NCBI GenBank assembly: GCA_963169595.1
Contig: CAUJFM010000117.1
Location: 1 to 18,420 of the forward strand
Length of the DNA: 18,420 nt
Reading direction: 5' to 3'
DNA from: Bacteroidota bacterium
Lineage (GTDB): Bacteria; Bacteroidota; Bacteroidia; Flavobacteriales_F; PHOS-HE28
The translations under genes were made by a program, and so were the position numbers. The notes under the pieces are model-generated. The model did no database searches, was not told the origin of the DNA, and worked only from the letters and a program-made list of their open reading frames with translations. The first letter of the stretch is position 1. Each line of letters begins with the position of its first letter. Positions 12,860 through 18,420 of this stretch are shown here, piece after piece.

Positions 12860-12985
12860 GCCCGCCCGAGCTAAGCGCAGCTTGAGTGCGGGTGGACATA
12901 AAAAGCCCGACGACGCGAAGCGGCGTCCAGGGCATTGGTATGTGGCCTCCCCCTACAGGATAGTCCGTCCGCGGACGCCCACCCC
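12860..12985. repeat. Structured tandem repeat, unit 2
   Basis: Second copy, clearly homologous to unit 1 but diverged. Hairpin B persists with a paired change (TGC/GCA becomes CGC/GCG at 12914-12916 and 12920-12922), and hairpin C also persists with a paired change (GCCCG/CGGGC becomes GTCCG/CGGAC at 12963-12967 and 12972-12976). Similarity fades after about 12976. The remaining stretch to 13108 holds no recognised feature. Confidence 0.8.
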
Positions 12986-13108
12986 AGCCTTGGATGCTAC
13001 CGATCTTGAGCCTTTTGCGCCGCTGCTGGGGGCTGAACGACCGTTCCCGGATCGGCATCGGGTTCAGGCATCCCTTTTGCCTCCTGAAGCGTCTACAGAA
13101 CAGGAACC

Positions 13109-13300
13109 ATGTCACGCTCCTACAAAATAGCGCTCATCCTGAAGAGCAAGAGCAGCCTGCCGGTCTACAAGGACCTGGCCAAGCTGAGCGATCGCGAGCT
13201 TGACGAACACGTGTCCGCGATGATCCGGCGCATGCGCACCAACGAGAGCGCCGTCATCGCCCGCATGGTGCTGCGTCAGCCGACGTTCAGTTTGAACTAA
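13109..13300 (+). CDS. Small basic hypothetical protein
   Basis: I do not recognise this 63-residue protein. It is basic and mostly helical by composition: MSRSYKIALILKSKSS, then VYKDLAKLSDRELDEHVSAMI, RRMRTNESAVIARMVLRQPTF. There is no membrane segment, signal peptide or cysteine. Codon third positions are strongly G/C as in neighbouring genes, which supports real coding. Its stop is followed by small hairpins (GTTCA/TGAAC across the stop, TTGCC/GGCAA at 13316-13330). No clear -7 element was found upstream; it lies just after the repeat array. A role in nucleic-acid binding is possible from charge alone, but nothing specific supports it. Confidence 0.6.
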   Translation: MSRSYKIALILKSKSSLPVYKDLAKLSDRELDEHVSAMIRRMRTNESAVIARMVLRQPTFSLN

Positions 13301-13361
13301 GGGCTGTGGAAACCCTTGCCGGTCAGGCAACGTGTGGCCTTTCGCCAAATGGGCCGGTGGT

Positions 13362-13369
13362 TATATTTG
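13362..13369 (+). promoter_or_regulatory. -7 promoter element of the 41-residue membrane protein gene
   Basis: TATATTTG is an exact consensus match, 20 nt before the ATG at 13390. The conventional promoter is the main argument that this very small ORF is a gene. Confidence 0.65.
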
Positions 13370-13389
13370 CCCAAAGAACGACCACCGCC

Positions 13390-13515
13390 ATGAGCGACCA
13401 TCACTTTGAAGGACATTTCCCCGAGGAGGCCGAACAGAACGAGATCGGCGGACCGGTACTCTTCGCCCTCATGATCCTGGGCACCATCGTGCTGCTGATC
13501 TGGGCGGCCAGCTAG
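13390..13515 (+). CDS. Small single-pass membrane protein, histidine/acidic N-terminus
   Basis: This ORF encodes 41 residues: a hydrophilic N-terminus with three histidines and several acidic residues (MSDHHFEGHFPEEAEQNEIGG) and one hydrophobic segment (PVLFALMILGTIVLLIWAAS, about 22-41) that ends the protein. It has its own promoter and is closed by a terminator 26 nt after the stop, so it looks like a complete monocistronic unit. I do not recognise the family. Small membrane proteins of this shape often serve as subunits or modulators of larger membrane complexes, but no partner is indicated here. Confidence 0.6.
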   Translation: MSDHHFEGHFPEEAEQNEIGGPVLFALMILGTIVLLIWAAS

Positions 13516-13541
13516 ACTGAGCGTTTTCCTTTGAATTGTGC

Positions 13542-13566
13542 AAGCCCGGGAACTTCCCCCGGGCTT
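13542..13566 (+). terminator. Terminator before the DNA-repair operon
   Basis: AAGCCCGGG (13542-13550) and CCCGGGCTT (13558-13566) form a 9-bp stem with a 7-nt loop, followed by TTGCTGTTCC. It ends the small membrane-protein transcript. Confidence 0.8.
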
Positions 13567-13612
13567 TGCTGTTCCATTCCCTGTGGCCGCAGTGCGGCAC
13601 TACATTGTCGGC

Positions 13613-14674
13613 ATGGGATCGACGGGATTATTGGCATTCACCCCACGTGGCATCTGGTGCGAGCAGGCCGATGTGTACATCGATCCCTGGCGTCCGGTGG
13701 ACCGGGCCATCATCACCCACGCACATAGCGATCACGCCCGCCGCGGAAGCCGGTACTACCTGGCCTCCCCCATTACCAAGGCCCTGATGCACGCGCGGCT
13801 GGGTGAAGATCTACTCATCGACACTCTGCAGCACGGGCAGAGCGTCACCATCAACGGGGTGAAGTTCTCCCTGCACCCGGCGGGTCACATCCCCGGCAGC
13901 ATGCAGGTGCGCGTGGAGTATCAAGGCGAGGTGTGGGTGGCCACCGGCGACCATAAGCGCCACCTGGACGGTATCAGCGACGCCTTCGAGCCGGTGCGTT
14001 GTCACACGATCATCACTGAATGCACCTTCGGGCTGCCGATCTACCGGTGGAAGGAGCCGGATGTGATCTTCAATGAGATGAACGGCTGGTGGCGCGACAA
14101 CGCGGCGAACGGTATCTGCTCGGTGATCAGCGCCTACAGCCTGGGCAAGGCGCAGCGTGTGATGATGGGCGTGGACCGGAGCATCGGTCCGATCCTGGTG
14201 CATGGAGCTGTGGCCAACATGAACACCGTGCTCCAGGACTGCGGACTGGAACTGCCGCCGTGGGAGCACATCACGAAGGACACGCCGAAGGAGCGCTTCC
14301 GCAACGCGCTGGTGATCACACCGGGGTCGGCCTTGGACACCTCGTGGACCAACCGCATGAAGCCCTTCAGCACGGCCATGGCAAGTGGCTGGATGCAGTT
14401 GCGCGGTTGGCGGCGGCGCGGCAACATCGACAAGGGCTTCGTCCTCAGCGACCACGCCGATTGGGACGCACTGCTGCTGGCCGTGAAAGAGAGCGGCGCC
14501 GAGCGCGTGATCGCGACCCACGGGTACACGGACTTGTTCAGCCAGTACCTGCGGAGCGTAGGATATGATGCGACAGCGGAATCGACCGAGTTCGCAGGTG
14601 AAGCGGGTGCCGACGTACAGGACGGCACCCGTAGTGTCGACCCACCGGGTAGACCCGAAACGCCCGCGCCATGA
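13613..14674 (+). CDS. Ligase-associated MBL-fold DNA exonuclease
   Basis: The 353-residue protein is a metallo-beta-lactamase/beta-CASP-type nuclease: THAHSDHARRG (35-45; motif HxHxDH), H92 in PAGHIPGS, D113 in ATGDH, then SAYSLGKAQR (172-181), SDHADW (279-284) and THGY (302-305). Together with the ligase directly downstream this identifies the ligase-associated DNA damage response exonuclease family. ATG 13613 starts the conserved MGSTGLLAFTPRGIWCEQADVYIDPW; the frame is open upstream but would run through the terminator. The stop overlaps the ligase start (ATGA at 14671-14674), so translation is probably coupled. The last 25 residues lie beyond the usual domain and include TRSVDPPGRP (339-348) encoded by a palindromic repeat that also occurs in the helicase of the same operon. 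A weak -7-like TACATTGT lies 4 nt before the start. Confidence 0.92.
   Translation: MGSTGLLAFTPRGIWCEQADVYIDPWRPVDRAIITHAHSDHARRGSRYYLASPITKALMHARLGEDLLIDTLQHGQSVTINGVKFSLHPAGHIPGSMQVRVEYQGEVWVATGDHKRHLDGISDAFEPVRCHTIITECTFGLPIYRWKEPDVIFNEMNGWWRDNAANGICSVISAYSLGKAQRVMMGVDRSIGPILVHGAVANMNTVLQDCGLELPPWEHITKDTPKERFRNALVITPGSALDTSWTNRMKPFSTAMASGWMQLRGWRRRGNIDKGFVLSDHADWDALLLAVKESGAERVIATHGYTDLFSQYLRSVGYDATAESTEFAGEAGADVQDGTRSVDPPGRPETPAP
14625..14655. repeat. Palindromic repeat, copy 1, in the exonuclease gene
   Basis: This 31-bp stretch is identical at 29 of 31 positions to 16924-16954. Its core GTCGACCC-ACC-GGGTAGAC is an 8-bp inverted repeat with one mismatch. It is read as TRSVDPPGRP near the exonuclease C-terminus, in the same frame as the other copy. 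Confidence 0.75.
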
Positions 14675-16281
14675 ACAGGGAAGCTGAATTGTTCGATGCG
14701 CTGGATTCAACAACCAGCACCAACACCAAGGTGGAGGCTCTGGCTACGTATTTCCGCGAAGCGGACGATGCCGACAAGCTCTGGGTGATCGCGTTGCTGA
14801 GCGGGCGGCGCCCGAAACGCCCGGTGACGAGCACGCAACTGCGCCAATGGGCCGCGGAGGTCAGCGGCATCCCGGACTGGCTCTTCGAGGCCAGCTACCA
14901 CGTGGTGGGCGACTTCGCGGAGACCGTGACGCACATCGCGAAGCTGGAAGAGCGCATGGTGAAGCCCCTGGCGGAATGGGTGCGGTACGTGGAAGAACTG
15001 AAGGACTTGTCCGAGCAGGAGAAGGCCGCGCGCGTGAAGGCCGCGTGGGCTGGACTTGAGGGCATGGAGCTCTTCGTCTTCAACAAGATCATCACCGGAG
15101 GCTTCCGGATCGGGGTGAGCCAGAAGGTGATGGTGAAGGGCCTGAGCAAGGCCACCGGCGTGGGCGAGGATGTGCTTGCGCATCGGCTCATGGGCGACTG
15201 GAGTCCGCATACCACCACTTTCCACGACTTGGTGCTCGGCGCGAACGAAGGTGACGACCACAGTCGCCCCTACCCCTTCTACCTGGCCTACGGCATCGAG
15301 GGTCCCGAGGGAACGGCCGCGGGTGCCGGACTCGAGGACCTGATGCCCCTGGGCGACCCGTGTGACTGGCAGGCGGAACACAAGTGGGACGGCATCCGCG
15401 GGCAGTTCATCGTGCGCGGCGGGCAGCACTACGTGTGGAGCCGCGGAGAGGAATTGGTCACCGACAAGTACCCCGAGCTCGAAGCGCTGCGGAAGGCCTT
15501 GCCTCATGGCACTGTGCTGGACGGGGAGATCCTGGCCTGGAAGGATGGTGCGCCTCTCCCCTTCGCCGAACTGCAAAAGCGCATTGGGCGAAAGAGCGTG
15601 GGGAAGAAGCTGCTGGCCGATGTGCCCGTGATCTTCATGGCCTACGACCTGATGGAGCACTTGGGCGAGGACATCCGCCAACGGCCGCTGAGCGAACGGC
15701 GCGCGCTGTTGGAGGACATCGTGTCCAATGCGGGCCAGCCGATGCTTACCCTCTCGGCCACGCTGCCCTTCGCTTCGTGGGAGGAGATCGTGGCGCACCG
15801 CGAGCATGCGCACACCGCCAGCATCGAGGGCCTGATGCTGAAGCGGCTCAGTAGCACCTACGAAGTAGGTCGCCGCCGCGGCGATTGGTGGAAATGGAAG
15901 GTGGACCCGCTGAGCGTCGACGCCGTGCTCACCTTCAGCATGCAGGGCCACGGCCGCCGCGCCGACCTGTACACCGACCACACCTTCGGGCTCTGGCACA
16001 ACGGTGAGCTGGTCACCTTCGCCAAGGCCTACAGCGGCCTCACCGATGCGGAGATGCTGGAGGTGGACGCCTTTGTGAAGAAGAACACGCTGGAGCGCTT
16101 CGGTCCGGTGCGGCAGGTCGTTCCCGAGCTGGTGTTCGAGGTGGCGTTCGAGGGCATCAGTGCGAGCACGCGACACAAGAGCGGCGTGGCGGTGCGGTTC
16201 CCACGGATAGCCCGTTGGCGGAGGGACAAGAAGCCGGAGGATGCGAACACGCTGGATGACCTGAAAGGATTGATCAGATGA
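14671..16281 (+). CDS. ATP-dependent DNA ligase (LigB-type, exonuclease/helicase-associated)
   Basis: The 536-residue ligase has an N-terminal DNA-binding domain (about 1-200), an adenylation domain with motif I EHKWDGIRG (236-244; AMP-accepting Lys238), motif III VLDGEIL (282-288), motif IV EGLMLKR (386-392) and motif V WWKWK (406-410), then an OB domain to the end. ATP-dependent ligases of this type in bacteria are additional to the NAD-dependent LigA and act in repair. The gene is flanked by an MBL-fold exonuclease and an Lhr-type helicase, the known ligase-associated cassette. Both junctions overlap by ATGA (14671-14674; 16278-16281), so the three proteins are probably made together. The region after the stop carries four GATCAG repeats. 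All key residues are present; substrate preference (nick or end joining) cannot be deduced. Confidence 0.95.
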   Translation: MNREAELFDALDSTTSTNTKVEALATYFREADDADKLWVIALLSGRRPKRPVTSTQLRQWAAEVSGIPDWLFEASYHVVGDFAETVTHIAKLEERMVKPLAEWVRYVEELKDLSEQEKAARVKAAWAGLEGMELFVFNKIITGGFRIGVSQKVMVKGLSKATGVGEDVLAHRLMGDWSPHTTTFHDLVLGANEGDDHSRPYPFYLAYGIEGPEGTAAGAGLEDLMPLGDPCDWQAEHKWDGIRGQFIVRGGQHYVWSRGEELVTDKYPELEALRKALPHGTVLDGEILAWKDGAPLPFAELQKRIGRKSVGKKLLADVPVIFMAYDLMEHLGEDIRQRPLSERRALLEDIVSNAGQPMLTLSATLPFASWEEIVAHREHAHTASIEGLMLKRLSSTYEVGRRRGDWWKWKVDPLSVDAVLTFSMQGHGRRADLYTDHTFGLWHNGELVTFAKAYSGLTDAEMLEVDAFVKKNTLERFGPVRQVVPELVFEVAFEGISASTRHKSGVAVRFPRIARWRRDKKPEDANTLDDLKGLIR

Positions 16282-16301
16282 TCAGGCGATCAGAAGATCA
16301 G
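16272..16301 (+). repeat. Four GATCAG repeats with 8-bp period
   Basis: GATCAG starts at 16272, 16280, 16288 and 16296, separated each time by two variable bases. The tract spans the ligase stop (16279-16281) and the helicase start (16278), and encodes the first residues of the helicase (MIRRSEDQ). It contains four GATC sites in 30 bp. Loss or gain of one 8-bp unit would change the reading frame. Confidence 0.7.
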
Positions 16302-18420
16302 AAAATGCCGGGAGCGCACCCTGCATTGGAGCAATGGTTTGAAGCCCAAGACTGGAGCCCTCAGCCCTTCCAGCGCGAAGTGTGGTCGCACATGGCCGAG
16401 GGCCGCAGTGGCCTGCTGAACGCGCCCACCGGCACGGGAAAGACCTACGCGGTATGGGGCGGTGTGGTGAATCACGCGTTGTTGCATCGTTCCAAGGCGC
16501 ACGGCCTGAAGGCCATCTGGATCACGCCCCTGCGCGCGCTGGCAGGCGAGATCGCGGAGAGCGCCCAGCGGATGTGCGACGGCGTGGGCCTGGATTGGAA
16601 GGTTGGCGCGCGCACCGGCGACACCAGCACCAAGGAACGCGCCGCGCAGAAGAAGGCCCTGCCCCAGCTACTCGTCACGACACCGGAGAGTCTGCACGTG
16701 CTGCTGGCCACCAAGGGCTATGCAGACCTCTTCAAGCACCTGGACTGGTTCATCGCCGACGAGTGGCACGAGCTGCTGGGCAGCAAGCGCGGCGTGCAGG
16801 TGGAGCTGGCCCTGAGCCGGCTGAAGGCCCTGCGGCCGCAGCTGGGTATCTGGGGCATCAGCGCCACGATCGGGAACCTGGAAGAAGCGATGGCGGTGCT
16901 GCATGGCACCAACCTCGTGGATCGCACCCGTAGCGTCGACCCACCGGGTCGACCTATCGGTGCGGAGCGACCCATCCCCGTCCTCGTCCGATCTACCATC
17001 CGCAAACCAATCGAGGTCCGCAGCATCATCCCCGAGGAGGTGGAACGCTATCCGTGGTCAGGGCACCTGGGACTGAAGCTGGCGCACCGCCTGCTGCCGA
17101 TCATCGATCAGAGCACCAGCACGCTGATCTTCACCAACACCCGCGCGCAGAGCGAGATCTGGTACCACCACCTGCTGGACATCGCCCCGGAACTGGCGGG
17201 CACCATCGCCCTGCACCACGGCAGCCTGGACCGCGACGTGCGTGAATGGGTGGAAAAGGCGCTGGATGATGGCCGGCTGAAAGCCGTGGTGTGCACCAGC
17301 AGCCTCGACCTGGGCGTGGATTTCCGTCCGGTGGAGACCGTGGTGCAGGTGGGCGGTCCGAAGGGCGTGGCGCGCTTCGTGCAACGCGCCGGGCGCAGCG
17401 GCCACCGCCCGGATGCCCTGAGCCACATCTGGTTCCTGCCCACCCACGCGCTGGAACTGGTGGAGGCCTCCGCCCTGCGCCAGGCTGCCGAGGAAGGCAG
17501 CATCGAGGCGCGCCAACCGCTGTTCCGTTGCTTCGACGTACTGGTGCAATACCTGGTGACGCTGGCCGTGAGCGACGGCTTCTCCCCCGCCACGCTCTAC
17601 GACGAAGTGCGCTCCACCTGGTGCTTCCAGGACATCACCCCGGAGGAATGGGACTGGCTGCTCACCTTCATCACCACGGGCGGTAAAAGCCTCACGGCCT
17701 ACGAGGAGTTCCGCAAGGCCGTGGTGGATGCCGACGCGATGGTGCGCGTGCACGACCGCCGCATCGCGCTGCGCCACAAGCTCAGCATCGGCACCATCGT
17801 GGGCAGCGAGAGCTACGCGGTGAAGCTGATCGGTGGCGGGCGCATCGGCACGGTGGAGGAATGGTTCATCAACCAGCTGAAACCCGGCGACGTGTTCTGG
17901 TTCGCGGGCCGCAGCCTGGAGTTCGTGCGCGTGCAGGGGCTGGTGGCGCAGGTGCGCAAGAGCCGCGAGCAGAAGGGCAAGATCCCCAGCTGGCAGGGCG
18001 GCCGCATGCCCCTGAGCAGCTACATGGCCAAGGTCCTGCGCGCGCAGCTCACCGATCCCGGACGCAACGTGGAGATGGCCGCCGTGCAGCCCATCCTCGA
18101 ACGCCAGCGCGAAACGAGCATCGTGCCCACCGAGGATGAACTGCTCATCGAGCGCTTCGAGAGCCGCGAGGGCCACCACGTGGTGATCTACCCCTTCGAG
18201 GGGCGGCTGGTGCACGAGGCCATGGGCTCGCTCCTCGCCTTCCGCATGAGCCTGCTGAAGCCCATCACATTCAGCATCGCCATGAACGACTACGGCTTCG
18301 AGCTGCTCAGCGACCAGCCCATCCCCATTGAGGAGGCGCTGCACAACGACCTCTTCAGCCCGCAGGACCTGCTGAGCGAACTGCTGCGAAGACTGAACGC
18401 CACCGAGATGGCCAAGCGGA
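16278..18420 (+). CDS. Ligase-associated DEXH-box helicase (Lhr-like), 3' end beyond the window
   Basis: The frame is open for 714 codons to the right edge. Helicase motifs are complete: FQREVW (31-36), motif I APTGTGKT (49-56), Ia TPLRAL (83-88), TTPESLH (134-140), motif II DEWH (161-164), III SAT (195-197), IV TLIFTNTRAQSE (282-293), V SSLDLGVDFR (341-350) and VI QRAGRSGHR (369-377). After this come the long winged-helix and Lhr-core regions. Lhr-type enzymes unwind DNA 3'-5'; this one belongs to the ligase-exonuclease repair cassette. About 100 residues are probably missing. ATG 16278 overlaps the ligase stop; a second ATG at 16305 (MPGAHPALEQW) is a real alternative, because the first nine residues come from the GATCAG tract. 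An oddity is TRSVDPPGRP (217-226), encoded by a palindromic repeat at the loop between SAT and the VLVRSTIRKPIEV segment. Confidence 0.93.
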   Translation, partial: MIRRSEDQKMPGAHPALEQWFEAQDWSPQPFQREVWSHMAEGRSGLLNAPTGTGKTYAVWGGVVNHALLHRSKAHGLKAIWITPLRALAGEIAESAQRMCDGVGLDWKVGARTGDTSTKERAAQKKALPQLLVTTPESLHVLLATKGYADLFKHLDWFIADEWHELLGSKRGVQVELALSRLKALRPQLGIWGISATIGNLEEAMAVLHGTNLVDRTRSVDPPGRPIGAERPIPVLVRSTIRKPIEVRSIIPEEVERYPWSGHLGLKLAHRLLPIIDQSTSTLIFTNTRAQSEIWYHHLLDIAPELAGTIALHHGSLDRDVREWVEKALDDGRLKAVVCTSSLDLGVDFRPVETVVQVGGPKGVARFVQRAGRSGHRPDALSHIWFLPTHALELVEASALRQAAEEGSIEARQPLFRCFDVLVQYLVTLAVSDGFSPATLYDEVRSTWCFQDITPEEWDWLLTFITTGGKSLTAYEEFRKAVVDADAMVRVHDRRIALRHKLSIGTIVGSESYAVKLIGGGRIGTVEEWFINQLKPGDVFWFAGRSLEFVRVQGLVAQVRKSREQKGKIPSWQGGRMPLSSYMAKVLRAQLTDPGRNVEMAAVQPILERQRETSIVPTEDELLIERFESREGHHVVIYPFEGRLVHEAMGSLLAFRMSLLKPITFSIAMNDYGFELLSDQPIPIEEALHNDLFSPQDLLSELLRRLNATEMAKR
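16923..16964. repeat. Palindromic repeat, copy 2, inside the helicase gene
   Basis: The core GTCGACCC-ACC-GGGTCGAC (16935-16953) is a perfect 8-bp inverted repeat. Outer arms CGCACC (16923-16928) and GGTGCG (16959-16964) also pair, as do TAG and CTA, with one bulge and small mismatches. Copy 2 is thus a near-complete 42-nt hairpin, while copy 1 keeps the left part and core only. It is in frame with the helicase. Confidence 0.75.

Noticed and set aside
12731..12985. CRISPR array
   Set aside because: Only two units of about 129 bp with diverged repeats and no short spacers or cas genes.
13538..13612. Upstream start for the MBL exonuclease
   Set aside because: It would translate the terminator hairpin of the preceding gene; ATG 13613 begins the conserved N-terminus.
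14707..16176. Long minus-strand open frame opposite the DNA ligase
   Set aside because: Antisense of a gene with all ligase motifs; no recognisable domain.
17058..18344. Long minus-strand open frame opposite the DEXH helicase
   Set aside because: Same reason: mirror of a conserved helicase, with atypical composition.

Overview
The window looks like chromosomal DNA from a GC-rich member of the Bacteroidota, probably the Flavobacteriales. The main reason is that matches to the phylum's -7 promoter element (TAnnTTTG) sit in front of most genes and both tRNAs, while purine-rich Shine-Dalgarno sequences are largely absent. The product set also fits: DUF983 protein, extracytoplasmic methyltransferase-like lipoprotein, RhlE-type helicase with an R/Q-rich tail, and a LigB-type ligase cassette. 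The taxonomic call is inference; no rRNA or marker phylogeny is available here.

Layout. 1-1060 (minus): 5' part of a polysaccharide flippase, running off the left edge. 1168-2670 (plus): NfeD protein and SPFH/stomatin-like protein, a membrane-microdomain pair separated by a C-rich spacer, closed by a strong terminator. 2748-4606 (plus): DEAD-box RNA helicase with a 219-nt leader. A bidirectional hairpin follows, then a sterol-desaturase-superfamily hydroxylase (4674-5663, minus) diverging from an exported PhoD-like phosphatase (5757-7070, plus). 7078-8176 (minus): MarR regulator plus nitroreductase, with a candidate operator. 8260-8976 (plus): lipoprotein related to SAM methyltransferases but with a damaged SAM motif. 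8989-11428 (minus): C5-DNA methyltransferase, MsrA lipoprotein and DUF983 protein. 11560-12691: tRNA-Gly(CCC) (minus), OmpR/PhoB-type response regulator (plus), tRNA-Pro(CGG) (plus). 12731-12985: two tandem copies of a structured ~129-bp repeat. 13109-13515: two small unrecognised ORFs. 13613-18420 (plus): MBL-fold exonuclease, ATP-dependent DNA ligase and Lhr-type DEXH helicase with ATGA start/stop overlaps, a DNA-repair operon whose last gene is cut by the right edge.

The most unusual signals are four. First, a 31-bp palindromic repeat lies inside two genes of the repair operon in the same reading frame, adding the same peptide (TRSVDPPGRP) to the exonuclease C-terminus and to the middle of the helicase. 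Second, the tandem 129-bp repeat shows compensatory base changes in two separate hairpins, so its folded structure appears to be conserved. Third, an 8-bp-period GATCAG tract overlaps the ligase stop and helicase start and could change frame by slippage. Fourth, -7 elements recur exactly 4-5 nt from the start codon, which predicts leaderless mRNAs.

The window is mostly ordinary housekeeping and accessory chromosome. I see no phage, insertion sequence, CRISPR array or recognised defence island; the DNA methyltransferase has no visible restriction partner.
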